DNA of 64,000 nt from an uncultured Clostridia bacterium (lineage in GTDB: Bacteria; Bacillota; Clostridia; Lachnospirales; Anaerotignaceae), in the NCBI GenBank assembly GCA_910587735.1, contig CAJUNT010000003.1, positions 62,001 through 126,000 on the forward strand, read 5' to 3'. Below the pieces are notes generated by a model. The model searched no databases and was not told the DNA's origin. It saw only the letters and a program-made list of their open reading frames with translations. The translations under genes were made by a program, and so were the position numbers. Positions 1 to 9,768 of the stretch are shown in pieces (positions within the stretch are counted from its first letter, which is position 1; the number at the start of each line of letters is the position of its first letter).

Positions 1-113
1 TGTATCAAGGGGCTACCCTTTGAGAGGGGCTTGGTAAGAAAGCCTAGTTTAAAAATACTCTACACGAAAACAACAAACAAATGGTTTTATAATTAAAAGG
101 AGGAACTAACGAC
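1..113 (+). other. Leader of the surface-protein gene, cut by window start
   Basis: These bases precede a 1220-codon surface protein gene. A strong ribosome binding site (AAAAGGAGGA, about 95-104) lies ten bases before its ATG. A short potential hairpin, GGCTT/AAGCC, sits near 28-42. The promoter is presumably beyond the window edge. I do not recognise a riboswitch class here. Confidence 0.5.
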
Positions 114-3100
114 ATGAAAAAGTTTATTTCATTTGCTTTAGCAGCTTCTATGGCACTCAGCATGGTACCTGCTACAGCATTTGCAGCAAGTGATTTGACA
201 GCTTCTCACTCTAACATAAGAGTAACAGCTAACACAGAATTTTATCCTAAAAAAGTAGCAGACGCAGACGCAAGTTTGACAACAAGAGAAGTACCATACA
301 TTTTGCTGGAAGCAACAACAGATTTTAAATATGATGAACAAACATTTGAATTGGCATTAGAAAATGCTGAATGGTTGGAAAGAAAAGACGATGGTGACAT
401 ATTATTCGTTGAAACAGATGAATATATGACAGGCGAAGACGGTGTTAAATTTAAACCAGCAGGTTCTACAACAACAGACCCTGGCACAACACCTACACCA
501 ACACCAGGCGCACCAACTGTACAACAAGCTGAAACAGCTTACAAAAAAGCAGTAAAAAGCTTAGTAGATGCAAAAGACGCTTATGACAAAGCTATGGCTG
601 GTAATGCAGAATATTTAGCAGCTAAAAAAGCTTATGATGAAGCTAAAGCAGAAGCAGATGCAGCAGCAGACAAGGTAAAAGAAGAACAACAAAAGGCAGC
701 AGATGCACAAAAAGAACTTCAAGATGCAGAAGGTGCAGAAGCAGCAGCAGAAGCAGCTAAACAAGTAAGAAAAACTGACACATATCAGAAACACTTGAAA
801 AACTTGCTTTTAGATACTGTTTCATTGGATGATCTTACATCAGAAGATACAGCATTGGGTGTTAAATATTATAGTACTGCAGATAGTGCAAAATACTTTA
901 CTGCAGCTCCTACAGCAGGTGATTCAGCATATGGTGAAGTTTTAAGTGTAAGCGCATTATATTTACAAGATGATAGTGGATCTGCAGCTTCCGGAACTGA
1001 TTTTTATTTTATACAATTAAGTTCAAAAGGTGTAGCAGATCTTAGTGGCACAAGTTCAGTATGGTTAGCAACTGCTGGTGCTGGTACTGCAATAACAACT
1101 AAAGTAATAACTCAAGGTGCTTCTGCAGCATTAGCAGCAGATAGTGTTACATTATCGGCAGATGATATTGAATCTGGTATTTCAGGTGGTTATATTGAAC
1201 TTAGTGCTGAAGGTGACAAAAAGGATAGAGCAAATGCAAACAAGAGAAAGTTTGTACAAGATGCATTAGATTATTTGCCAACAACAGAAACTGGTATTCA
1301 AAATGCGATAGATGCAGTTTTAAGTGAGGCAGAAATTCAAGCATTAAGAGATATAGCAGATGAAGCAGAAGCAAACATTGGTATTGCACAAATTAAAGCA
1401 GATCAAGCCGCTAAAAAAGCAGAAGAAGCTAAAAAAGCATTGGATGCTTTGGGTGCAGCAGACCTTGATAAAGTTCAGGCTGACTTTGATGCATTGGTTA
1501 AAGCAAGAGAAGATGCAGGTATTGATTACTTGTTAGCAGTGAAAAATGCTACAGGTGGTGAAGTTACAGCTGGAGCAGCTTCTATTACTGCACTTGGAAC
1601 TTTTGATACAGATGCAGGTATTACTGCAGGTGATACAGCATTAGCAATTACACCAGCACAATGGGTAAGTAAATATAATTCTGCTGTAGCAGCTGCAAAA
1701 GCTAAAGGTATCGTTCTTGGCTCTTACACAGCAGCAGTTGGAACTGAAACATTAACAGTTGAAGTTACAAAGAAATCTGACAGCAGAATCATTGTTCATA
1801 CAAGCGGTTACAGATTTAAAGATGGCGATGTATTAAGCATTCCTTTGTTCGTAAGAACAACAGGCGGAACAGCAAGCGTATCTATTGATTCTCTTGACTC
1901 CGAATTTACAAGCCAAGGCAAAACATTTGCTAAAACAGCTGATGGTGACACAGAATTGAGCATCGAAAAAGTACAAAACTTCTATGATGATGATGAAGTG
2001 AAAAACTTGTACTTAGAAGAACTCGTTGCTGGCACAATCGAACCAGGAAAATACATCTCTTTACGTGTAAATGGCGACTTCAATTTGAAAGCTGCTAAAG
2101 ATGGTGTTAAAGTAACAAGAATTACTGGTGACGGTGGCACAGATGTAAAAGTATACAAAAAAGATGGCGACAACAAATATGTAGCATTTGAACCAGGCGA
2201 TGAAGCTGATGAAATCTATCTTTATGTAGAAGGTACAGCAAAATCTACAAAAGCTACACAATATAGAATTCAAGGCTTGAAAATTGTTGAAGACGGCGCA
2301 GATTTCGGTGATGAAGCTTCTATCACAGTAAGCGGTGGCGGCACAAGCAAACAAACAATCAAAATTGGTAACTACGAAGACTTCGGTGTTAAATTAACAG
2401 CAGAAGACAAAGACCTTCCAGTTATCTATGCTGGTGCAATGGCTAACAGCAAATATGACAACCAAACATTGAAAGTAACAATTGAAGAAACAGTTGCTAA
2501 CTCTTTCATTGATAATAGAAAAATGGAAATCACATTGCCAGAAGGTGTTGAATTCGTAAACGATAGCGGCAAGAGAGGCGCTGCACCAGATAGCATTGAT
2601 GATGTAACAGAAGATTTCAAAGTATACAACTTTGCAGGAAGCGAAAGCGATGTTAAGAAAGCTATGACATTGAATGACAATGGTACAAAGATTACTATCA
2701 GTGGTAAAGATTTGCCAGATGCTTCCGGTACAAACAAAGACAGAAAGAGAAAAATTGAATTCAGCGTACACGTATCTGCAGAAGCAGACTTCACAGGCGA
2801 TGTTGTTATGACATTGGGTGGACCTGGTGTTGCTGACAAAAATGTAAGTGCAACAGTTGCAACTGTTAAAGCTCCTATTGAAGTTAGAACAGCTGTAAAT
2901 GAATTGAAAATTGACTATAGAAACACAGAAATCGCTGATATCACATTGGTAGAGCCAGAAGCTGGATTATGGGCTAAAGATGACATTATCAATTTGGAAG
3001 GCGAAAGAATGAGCTTCGAAAGTGGCGCTAAAGCTGAAGTTGTAAATGGCGACATGAAACTTGACAAATATGACGGAGATTACATTGATGTAAACGATGG

Positions 3101-3776
3101 CGTATTGTCTGTAAAAGTTAGCAGCAGAAGCTCCAAAACACCTGCAGAAATCAAAATTTCTGGATTGTCATTATACATGGACAGAAGTCTTGCAGCAGGT
3201 AACTACAAATTGAAAGTATTCGGTGAAGCTAAAAACGAATTCTTCATGAACAACTACGATAAAGATGGCGATGACTTTGCTAACGTATTTGAAACACAAA
3301 AAGTTACTGTAATGGATGACTTTGTAAAAATCGTAACAGCAGGTCGTGATAAAGACGATGCTACATTTACAACAAAAATCGTTGTACCTGTAGGCGGAGA
3401 TACAATCACAGCTGGAACAAAAGAAATCAAATTGAGTGAAATGCAAGGCGGCGCTTGCCCTCCAGCATACATCAACAATGATGGTTACACAATGTTACCA
3501 GTTAGAGCCGTAGTAGAAGCTTTGAACGAAATCGCAACAGTAAGATGGGATGACGCTACAAAGACATGTACAATCGGATTTGGTCAGAGAGTATTCTCCA
3601 TGACAGTTGGAAGCAAAGTTCTTAACTTGAATGGTGTATCTACAGCATTGAATGCAGCTCCAGAAAACAAAGATGGTCGTGTATTCTTACCATTGAGAGA
3701 CCTTGGATATGCATTAGGATTGTCTGACAGCCAAATCTCTTGGGATTCTACAACACAAACAGCTCAGTTGAACTAA
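114..3776 (+). CDS. Large secreted surface protein with C-terminal copper-amine-oxidase-N-like domain
   Basis: This is a secreted 1220-residue protein and probably a major cell-surface or S-layer-like component; the role is inferred. The N-terminus is a clear signal peptide (lysines at 2-3, hydrophobic core, cleavage after ATAFA near residue 24). A Pro/Thr linker (about 123-135) leads into an Ala/Lys/Glu-rich helical segment (about 137-223). A separate module of about 180 residues follows, then a second Ala-rich helix (about 405-472). A long Asp/Gly/Thr-rich region, probably beta-rich repeats, fills about 480-1115. The last 95 residues (from YINNDGYTMLPVRAVVEAL) match the copper amine oxidase N-terminal-like fold found in many Firmicute surface proteins. 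No SLH, LPXTG or CWB2 anchor is visible. The strong ribosome binding site and even codon use suggest high expression. A good terminator follows. The next gene encodes a small protein with the same C-terminal type of domain. Confidence 0.8.
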   Translation: MKKFISFALAASMALSMVPATAFAASDLTASHSNIRVTANTEFYPKKVADADASLTTREVPYILLEATTDFKYDEQTFELALENAEWLERKDDGDILFVETDEYMTGEDGVKFKPAGSTTTDPGTTPTPTPGAPTVQQAETAYKKAVKSLVDAKDAYDKAMAGNAEYLAAKKAYDEAKAEADAAADKVKEEQQKAADAQKELQDAEGAEAAAEAAKQVRKTDTYQKHLKNLLLDTVSLDDLTSEDTALGVKYYSTADSAKYFTAAPTAGDSAYGEVLSVSALYLQDDSGSAASGTDFYFIQLSSKGVADLSGTSSVWLATAGAGTAITTKVITQGASAALAADSVTLSADDIESGISGGYIELSAEGDKKDRANANKRKFVQDALDYLPTTETGIQNAIDAVLSEAEIQALRDIADEAEANIGIAQIKADQAAKKAEEAKKALDALGAADLDKVQADFDALVKAREDAGIDYLLAVKNATGGEVTAGAASITALGTFDTDAGITAGDTALAITPAQWVSKYNSAVAAAKAKGIVLGSYTAAVGTETLTVEVTKKSDSRIIVHTSGYRFKDGDVLSIPLFVRTTGGTASVSIDSLDSEFTSQGKTFAKTADGDTELSIEKVQNFYDDDEVKNLYLEELVAGTIEPGKYISLRVNGDFNLKAAKDGVKVTRITGDGGTDVKVYKKDGDNKYVAFEPGDEADEIYLYVEGTAKSTKATQYRIQGLKIVEDGADFGDEASITVSGGGTSKQTIKIGNYEDFGVKLTAEDKDLPVIYAGAMANSKYDNQTLKVTIEETVANSFIDNRKMEITLPEGVEFVNDSGKRGAAPDSIDDVTEDFKVYNFAGSESDVKKAMTLNDNGTKITISGKDLPDASGTNKDRKRKIEFSVHVSAEADFTGDVVMTLGGPGVADKNVSATVATVKAPIEVRTAVNELKIDYRNTEIADITLVEPEAGLWAKDDIINLEGERMSFESGAKAEVVNGDMKLDKYDGDYIDVNDGVLSVKVSSRSSKTPAEIKISGLSLYMDRSLAAGNYKLKVFGEAKNEFFMNNYDKDGDDFANVFETQKVTVMDDFVKIVTAGRDKDDATFTTKIVVPVGGDTITAGTKEIKLSEMQGGACPPAYINNDGYTMLPVRAVVEALNEIATVRWDDATKTCTIGFGQRVFSMTVGSKVLNLNGVSTALNAAPENKDGRVFLPLRDLGYALGLSDSQISWDSTTQTAQLN

Positions 3777-3812
3777 TTTGAAAAAAAGTTCAGTGAAATA
3801 AAATAAAATTGG

Positions 3813-3848
3813 GGCGGTGACGTATGTCACCGCCTTGGTTTGTTTTTC
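3813..3848 (+). terminator. Rho-independent terminator of the surface-protein gene
   Basis: A perfect nine-base-pair stem (GGCGGTGAC / GTCACCGCC, loop GTAT) is followed by a T-rich tail ending in TTTTTC. It lies 36 bases after the stop codon and is one of the few GC-rich stretches here. Confidence 0.85.
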
Positions 3849-3954
3849 AAAAAAAAAGTTTGGAAATATTTACTATTAAAAATTTGTGAATTATTGAAGA
3901 CTATACACAATAAAAGTCGTATAATGAAAAAGAACAAAGAAGGGAGGAAACACT

Positions 3955-4704
3955 ATGAAAAATTGGAAATCTGTTTTAATTGGATTCGCTGCAGGCACTA
4001 TGTGTATGGCAACAACACCCGCTTTTGCTGGTATTTATAAGGCGGTACAGGCTCAGCTTATGCCTGACGTTTTATTTGATATTGATGGTAAAGTGGTTGG
4101 CTCTCCGTCTAATCAGCCAGTTGTAAATTATAATGGTTATATTTATGTGCCGATTCGATTCATTGCGGATTCTCTGGATTGTGAAATCGCTTTTGACCCT
4201 GTTACAAAACGTGTTAAAATTGTATCTCCAGAACCTGAAGTAATAGAAAAAGTGGTGGAAAAGGAAATTGAAAAAATTGTTTATGTAGACCAAAGTGATG
4301 ACCCGGATTATGTGGTATATAATAAATTGCCTGTAACTGTTTACAGAGATGGATACAAAATTGCTTTGAGAACAATTATGATGGACGATAAAGATGGTGG
4401 CGGTAAAAAAAGAACCAGAACATATTTGACTGTCGAAAATACTGACATTAGTAAGGTGAGTCTAATGCCTTATGATGCAAAATTGACATTGGATGGCGTA
4501 GAATATGATGTATCTACTAGCGGCGGCGGTCGCTGGGAAGATAACTGGGACGAAACTATTAGAAAAGAAGAAGAAAAAGAAGGCTATTTATTATTTGATG
4601 GTGTGGATTATGATTACTCTAAAGGTACATTGGAATTCCAAATGCGTGTAAATGATGATTCAGGTGATACCATTGAAGATATTAGAATTGATTTTAAAAA
4701 ATAA
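3955..4704 (+). CDS. Secreted protein with copper-amine-oxidase-N-like domain
   Basis: This is an exported 249-residue protein. It has a signal peptide (cleavage after TPAFA, about residue 25) and then a copper amine oxidase N-like domain (about 38-92, containing YNGYIYVPIRFIADSL). A short charged Glu/Lys/Val-rich, probably helical linker (about 93-115) leads to a C-terminal beta-rich domain of about 130 residues that I do not recognise. The start is set by AGGGAGG six bases upstream. A TATAAT box at 3920-3925 could be the -10, but its spacing to TTGAAG is too long to trust. Only 13 bases separate it from the TolC-like gene downstream, so the two are probably one transcript. The shared domain type suggests a common envelope role with the large surface protein upstream; this is inference. 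Confidence 0.7.
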   Translation: MKNWKSVLIGFAAGTMCMATTPAFAGIYKAVQAQLMPDVLFDIDGKVVGSPSNQPVVNYNGYIYVPIRFIADSLDCEIAFDPVTKRVKIVSPEPEVIEKVVEKEIEKIVYVDQSDDPDYVVYNKLPVTVYRDGYKIALRTIMMDDKDGGGKKRTRTYLTVENTDISKVSLMPYDAKLTLDGVEYDVSTSGGGRWEDNWDETIRKEEEKEGYLLFDGVDYDYSKGTLEFQMRVNDDSGDTIEDIRIDFKK

Positions 4705-4717
4705 GGTGTGGTGAAAA

Positions 4718-5848
4718 ATGAAAAAATGTTTTTTGTCTGTTTCTAAAATCATTTCAGTAGTGCTTTGTGTAAGCGTTTTGATGGGTAATGTGGTTTTTGG
4801 TGCAGAAAAAAAAGATAAAATATTGGATATTAAAACATTGGATTATGAAACCGCTGTTGATATGGCAATTAAAAGCGATTCCTCTTTGAAAAAGATTGCT
4901 GACCAGATTGATGTAACATTGAAAAATAGAGAGGATATGTTTATGGGTGACGTGCGCCCTGGTAGTTCTTCTCAGTTGGTTGTGCTGAGCGCACAGAGAT
5001 TGGCTTATTTAAGCGGTATTCATTCTCTGGACGCAAGTTATCGTATTTCTGAAATTACAGAGGATGTTACAAAAATTGGTATTCGTGCCGCAGTGAAAAA
5101 TTCTTTTTCTACAATTACATTGAATCAAAGTAAATTGGAATTGTTGAAAAAAAATTATGATTTGCAAAGACAACTTTTGGCACAGGCTACATTGAAAAAT
5201 CAAGTAGGCATGATGAGCAAAAAGGATTTACAAGATTTAGATAGACAAACTCAACAAATGGCTGAACAAATTAGACAATTACAAATGAGTATTGATAATG
5301 CATATATTGCTTTAAATGATTTAATTGGTGTTGCACCAGAAGATAGATATGAAATTATCAATGATGTAGAGTATACACCTCTTGAAATGAATATGAGTAT
5401 TGATATGTATGTAAGTAGAAAACTTTCTACTGACCAATCTTTACAGATGCAACAAATTGCAGTGGAAAATGCAGAATTTTCAGCAAAAACAATATCATTA
5501 GGTACAACAGGCTCTGAACATAGAACAAGTGAATTGGAAGCAACAAATACTGCAAGAGATTATAAAAATGCAAAAGAAAGCAAAGAAAAAAGTATTAGAG
5601 AGGCATATATACAATTACAACAATTAGAATCTATGAGAAAAAATTTGTTGACAGATTTAGAAAAAGCAAAATCAGATTTGGAAAAGGTAACTGTGAATTA
5701 TAATGTGGGAAATGTTACTGAAATTACATTGAAACAAGCAGGATTAGCAGTTGACAGTATTGAAAATAGCCTTTTGGAAAATACATTAAATCATGATTTG
5801 CTTATGTTTACATTTGATAATACTTGTGTATTAGGCAGTGCAAGCTAA
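4718..5848 (+). CDS. TolC-like exported coiled-coil protein
   Basis: This 376-residue protein has a signal peptide (about 1-28, ending VVFGA) and a mainly helical mature part. The arrangement matches the TolC/outer-membrane efflux protein family: a long helix near 125-190, the segment QLQMSIDNAYIALNDLIGV (the typical OEP helix ending in LxxLIG), then a second helix pair near 255-345. TolC proteins form periplasm-spanning export channels in diderm bacteria, so a member beside sporulation genes in a probable monoderm is notable. It probably does not form a classical outer-membrane channel. It may be a structural envelope or secretion factor working with the two surface proteins upstream. The start has a weak AAGGTG site and follows the previous stop closely. 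A terminator follows. Confidence 0.65.
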   Translation: MKKCFLSVSKIISVVLCVSVLMGNVVFGAEKKDKILDIKTLDYETAVDMAIKSDSSLKKIADQIDVTLKNREDMFMGDVRPGSSSQLVVLSAQRLAYLSGIHSLDASYRISEITEDVTKIGIRAAVKNSFSTITLNQSKLELLKKNYDLQRQLLAQATLKNQVGMMSKKDLQDLDRQTQQMAEQIRQLQMSIDNAYIALNDLIGVAPEDRYEIINDVEYTPLEMNMSIDMYVSRKLSTDQSLQMQQIAVENAEFSAKTISLGTTGSEHRTSELEATNTARDYKNAKESKEKSIREAYIQLQQLESMRKNLLTDLEKAKSDLEKVTVNYNVGNVTEITLKQAGLAVDSIENSLLENTLNHDLLMFTFDNTCVLGSAS

Positions 5849-5872
5849 AAACAATATTATAATGATATTATA

Positions 5873-5906
5873 AAAAGAACAAGAATATTTATCTTGTTCT
5901 TTTTTT
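5873..5906 (+). terminator. Rho-independent terminator after TolC-like gene
   Basis: A twelve-base-pair stem (AAAAGAACAAGA / TCTTGTTCTTTT) with a seven-base loop runs into a T tract. Confidence 0.85.
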
Positions 5907-5975
5907 ATGAAAAAATTACATATTTTTAATGATTTGGCAAAAGCTAATAAAAAGTATGTAAAGTAGGTGATGTCC

Positions 5976-7463
5976 GTGGAACAGATTTCAAAAAATTTAG
6001 AAAAAAATATTACTATTATAGAAAATGCTTTTCAAAACTGTGGTGATATTGTAAAAAGACGTTTTTTTGTGGGAGAAAAGAAAGATATTGCTGTATATAT
6101 GATATATACAGATAATATTGTAAATGGAAGTGCCATAGAGGAATCTATATTAACAAATATAATGAATCGCTGTCGTATTGATGGAAAAAAAGAGGGTATG
6201 CTTAAAAGGCTGAATGAAGAAGTTATTGCTATTGGAGAAATGAATGAAGTAAAAACATTTCAAGAAATATTTGACGCAGTACTTTTAGGGGATACCATAT
6301 TACTTATGGACGAAAATGACATTGCATTACAGGCTTCTACAAAAGGCTTTCCCTCTCGTGGAGTTAGTGAGGCAAAAACAGAAGTAGTTGTACAAGGACC
6401 AAAAGATGCTTTTACAGAAATAGGAGCAACTAATATTGTATTGATAAGAAGAAGAATACGAGATACAAAATTAAAAGTAAAAAGAACAAAAGTAGGCAAA
6501 AGAAGTAAAACAGATGTTGCAATATTATATATGGAGGATATTGTAAGAAAGGAAATATTGCAAGAGGTAGAATATAGAATCAATCAAATTGATATTGATG
6601 TAATATTAGATAGTGGGTATATTGACCAGTTACTGGAAAATAGATGGCTTTCTCCTTTTCCTCAATTACAAATGACAGAGCGTCCAGATAAAGCAGCGTC
6701 TGCATTATTAGAGGGCAGAGTTGTAATTGTGATAGATAATACACCTTTTGTAGTAATAGCACCAGCTACATTAAATGTATTTTTTCAAGCGTCAGAGGAT
6801 TATTATGATAGATGGGAAATAATGAGTTTTATTAGATTAATAAGATATTGTGCAGGATTTTTAGCTGTAGCATTACCAGGACTTTATATTGCATTGACTG
6901 TATTTCATCCATCTATGCTTCCTACAAATTTAGCACTTAAAATAGCAGAAACAAGACAAAATATTCCATTTCCTGCAGTGGGAGAAATATTAATTATGGA
7001 ATTAGCATTTGAATTATTGAGAGAGGCAGGAATCAGGCTTCCTTCTCCTGTAAGTTCTACAATAGGTATTGTGGGAGGAATTATTATAGGGCAGGCAGCC
7101 GTAGAAGCAGGTATTGTCAGTCCAAGTGTAGTAATTGTTTCAGCATTAACAGGAATTTGCACATTTGTTATTCCTAATATCGCATTGGTTTCAGGACTAC
7201 GCTTAACAAAATATATTGTGTTGATATTTTCGGCATTTTTAGGGCTATATGGTTTTTGGCTTGCACTAATATTAATGCTGATTCATATGGCAAGTTTAAA
7301 AAGTTTTCATATACCGTTTTTGTATCCTTTTTGTTCCGCATCAGTAAACAATTATAATGATTTAGAGGATAGTATATTTCGTTTACCATTATGGTTTATG
7401 AAAAAAAGACCTATTTTTTCTAATGATAAACATAGACAAAGAGAAAAGGGAGGCAAAATGTAA
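5976..7463 (+). CDS. gerKA: Spore germination protein GerA family, A subunit (GerKA-like)
   Basis: This is the A subunit of a nutrient germinant receptor in the inner spore membrane. It has a soluble N-terminal half (about 1-270) and membrane segments from about 275, with the conserved GerA stretch MLPTNLALKIAETRQNIPF and the following VGGIIIGQAAVEAG. Length is typical (about 495). The reading frame is open from GTG 5967 and ATG 5970. However, AGGTGAT at 5965-5971 is a near-perfect Shine-Dalgarno match correctly spaced for the GTG at 5976, so I place the start there. It overlaps the B gene by one base (TAATG), giving the standard A-B-C receptor operon. GGCAAAA at 5936 could be part of a forespore sigma (F/G) -10 element, but this is weak. 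Confidence 0.93.
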   Translation: MEQISKNLEKNITIIENAFQNCGDIVKRRFFVGEKKDIAVYMIYTDNIVNGSAIEESILTNIMNRCRIDGKKEGMLKRLNEEVIAIGEMNEVKTFQEIFDAVLLGDTILLMDENDIALQASTKGFPSRGVSEAKTEVVVQGPKDAFTEIGATNIVLIRRRIRDTKLKVKRTKVGKRSKTDVAILYMEDIVRKEILQEVEYRINQIDIDVILDSGYIDQLLENRWLSPFPQLQMTERPDKAASALLEGRVVIVIDNTPFVVIAPATLNVFFQASEDYYDRWEIMSFIRLIRYCAGFLAVALPGLYIALTVFHPSMLPTNLALKIAETRQNIPFPAVGEILIMELAFELLREAGIRLPSPVSSTIGIVGGIIIGQAAVEAGIVSPSVVIVSALTGICTFVIPNIALVSGLRLTKYIVLIFSAFLGLYGFWLALILMLIHMASLKSFHIPFLYPFCSASVNNYNDLEDSIFRLPLWFMKKRPIFSNDKHRQREKGGKM

Positions 7464-8569
7464 TGTTTTCCGAAAATGACAAAATTTCTATTAGACAATT
7501 ACAAGCATTATTGATATTAGATTTGTTTGGAACGGCTGTTGTAACACTACCAAGACAGACTGTAAATTCAGCAGGAAATGATGGGTGGATTGCAGTACTC
7601 TTGGGTAGTGCAGTTATGGCAGTTTTTACACTTGTTTTTACAATATTAGGACGAAGGCATACAGATAAAACAATAGTAGAACTTTCTCAAACACTGCTTT
7701 CTCGTCCCATAGGTATACTAATTTCATTGGCACTAGCAATTAAAATTATAATAGGTGCAGGATTAGAATTACGTATATTTTGTGAAATGATAGGACAATC
7801 TATGTTATTTCGTACACCTATTTTTATAACAGTACTTGCTATGCTATTTATTTGTGCGTATGTATCTGCAATAGGTTATGAATGTCGTGCAAGAACAGGT
7901 GAGATATTATTTGTGTTTGTATTTGTACCTTTTTTGATATTGATGATATTAGCGATATTTACAGCAGATTATAGTAATTTACGTCCTATTATGAGCCATA
8001 ATACTTCTCAAATTACAATAGGCGCTTGGAAAACAATACTTTCTTTTCAAGGATTAGAATTATTGTTTTTAGTATTTCCTTATTTACAGCACCCACAAAA
8101 AGCAAAAAGAGGAGTATTGGAAGCGGGCATTGCTATAGCATTTTTTATGACATTGATTACACTTTTAACCATTGCTGTTTTTGGGGAGTATTCTGTTACC
8201 AATAAATTATTTCCTGTATTGCAGATGATGGATTCTTTGCAGATGCCAGGTTCTTTTTTAGATAGACAAGATATATTTATGCTTTGGTTTTGGGTAGCGT
8301 CTATATTTGCATCAGTAAGTGCTGCACTCTTTTTTGTGACAATTATATTCGAAAGAATACAATACAATAAAAATAAAAAAATACCAGCAAGAAAATGGAT
8401 CATATTTGTTATGATTATGATATTTTTAGTAGCAGTATTACCTCAAAATGTAGCAAATGTATATGATTATATGGAAAAATTAAAATTATATGGAGGAACA
8501 TTTTATATTTTGATATTACCTGTTATACTTTTAATATTGGACAGCATAAAAGGAGGAAAGCAGATATGA
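7463..8569 (+). CDS. gerKB: Spore germination permease, GerA-family B subunit (GerKB-like)
   Basis: This is a 368-residue polytopic membrane protein of the GerAB/APC-superfamily endospore germination permease family, with about ten hydrophobic segments. It opens with ISIRQLQALLILDLFGTAVV, typical of GerB-subunit N-termini. The B subunit is the germinant-binding transporter-like part of the receptor. Its ATG overlaps the A-subunit stop (TAATG), with AAAAGGGAGG upstream. It overlaps the next gene by four bases, so the three subunits are translationally coupled. Confidence 0.92.
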   Translation: MFSENDKISIRQLQALLILDLFGTAVVTLPRQTVNSAGNDGWIAVLLGSAVMAVFTLVFTILGRRHTDKTIVELSQTLLSRPIGILISLALAIKIIIGAGLELRIFCEMIGQSMLFRTPIFITVLAMLFICAYVSAIGYECRARTGEILFVFVFVPFLILMILAIFTADYSNLRPIMSHNTSQITIGAWKTILSFQGLELLFLVFPYLQHPQKAKRGVLEAGIAIAFFMTLITLLTIAVFGEYSVTNKLFPVLQMMDSLQMPGSFLDRQDIFMLWFWVASIFASVSAALFFVTIIFERIQYNKNKKIPARKWIIFVMIMIFLVAVLPQNVANVYDYMEKLKLYGGTFYILILPVILLILDSIKGGKQI

Positions 8570-9693
8570 AATGGATAAAACAATGTATATTATTTCTAGC
8601 AGTCTGTTTTCTTTCTGGCTGTTGGGATAATAAGGAAATGGAAGATAGAAGTTATATCATTACAATGGGTATTGACAAAAGTACAGATGATAATCGCTAT
8701 GTTATTACATTGGCACCTGCACAGCTTTCTTCTATGAATAGCGGGGAAGAAAGTAGTAGCAGTGAAGCACCTGAAAAAGGGATTATAGTAAAAGGAGATA
8801 CTATTGCTACTGCTATAAGACAAGCAGATACTTATAGTAGCAGACAGGTTTATTTGGGACAACTGAAAACAGTAGTATTAGGAAAAGAATTACTTCAGGA
8901 AAAGGAATATTTACAATCTGTATTAGATGAACTGGAAAGAAATCAAGATATTTCTGGAAAGATTATATTGTTGGGTACAAAAGGAACAGCAAAGGAATGT
9001 ATTGATGCTATATTAGAGGCAGATGCTTCTACAGGACTTTTTATATGGGACTTTTATAAAAATACAGCACAAGATGTAGCAGTTACAAGAAAATTGGATT
9101 TAGAAACATTTTTGAGAGAAATTAGAAGTAGCAGTGGTAGCAGTATATTACCTAAAATTGAAGCAACAGAACAAGGAATTAAAATAGGTGGAGGAATTGT
9201 TATAAGCAATTATGCATTTATTGGCAGTTTAACGGGAAAACAAGAGGAAGGGGTATTATTACTCAAAGGAATGGGAAAAGGTGCTGTAATAGACGGAATA
9301 TGGAAAAATAACACTATTCCTATGTGGATATATAAAAATAAAAGTAAGTTATATTTTTCAGAACAAAATAATGAATTATTTTGTCATATACAGCTTTTTA
9401 TAGAAGGCAGTGCAGAAGGAAGTAGCTTGGAAAGTAAAAGTATATTTGATAGTGATTCTTTAACAGAATTGGAAAATATATTTGAAATCATCATAAAATC
9501 AGAAATAGAAAATACAATAGCATTAGCACAAAAAAATTATAAAAAAGATATATTTGACATTGCGTCAGAACTAAAAAAGAAAAATTTTGAACTTTATAAT
9601 AAGTATGGAACAGACGCAAATGAAATGATACAAAATATGCATTTTGATGTTTCTGTTTCTGTCAAAATTAGAACAATAGGTGTTGTAGACTAA
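8566..9693 (+). CDS. gerKC: Spore germination lipoprotein, Ger(x)C family (GerKC-like)
   Basis: This is the C subunit of the germinant receptor, a lipoprotein on the outer face of the spore inner membrane. Residues 1-19 form a lipoprotein signal peptide with lipobox LSGC (Cys19), followed by WDNKEMEDR, the classic Ger(x)C start. Length (375) is typical. It overlaps gerKB by ATGA and has AAAGGAGG upstream. It ends the receptor operon; the next gene is also sporulation-related but appears to have its own promoter. Confidence 0.92.
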   Translation: MKWIKQCILFLAVCFLSGCWDNKEMEDRSYIITMGIDKSTDDNRYVITLAPAQLSSMNSGEESSSSEAPEKGIIVKGDTIATAIRQADTYSSRQVYLGQLKTVVLGKELLQEKEYLQSVLDELERNQDISGKIILLGTKGTAKECIDAILEADASTGLFIWDFYKNTAQDVAVTRKLDLETFLREIRSSSGSSILPKIEATEQGIKIGGGIVISNYAFIGSLTGKQEEGVLLLKGMGKGAVIDGIWKNNTIPMWIYKNKSKLYFSEQNNELFCHIQLFIEGSAEGSSLESKSIFDSDSLTELENIFEIIIKSEIENTIALAQKNYKKDIFDIASELKKKNFELYNKYGTDANEMIQNMHFDVSVSVKIRTIGVVD

Positions 9694-9709
9694 TATTTTA
9701 AAAATTAAG

Positions 9710-9738
9710 GTATAACTTTTTATATTATGGTAATCCTT
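9710..9738 (+). promoter_or_regulatory. Candidate sigma-F/G-type promoter of spoIIR
   Basis: GTATA (9710-9714) and GGTAATCCT (from 9729), 14 bases apart, resemble the -35 (GYATA) and -10 (GGNNANANT) elements of forespore sigma factors, with one mismatch in the -10. In Bacillus, spoIIR is transcribed by sigma-F. The assignment rests on this resemblance and the position just upstream of spoIIR. Confidence 0.4.
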
Positions 9739-9768
9739 TTTATATCAAATCAAAAAAGAGGTGAAAAT

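Noticed and set aside
2394..2839. Antisense open frames inside the surface-protein gene
   Set aside because: Cys/Phe/Ser-rich shadows produced by the codon bias of the sense gene.
3894..3925. Promoter TTGAAG/TATAAT before the small surface protein
   Set aside because: The spacer is 20 bases, too long for a normal vegetative promoter; only the TATAAT box is convincing.
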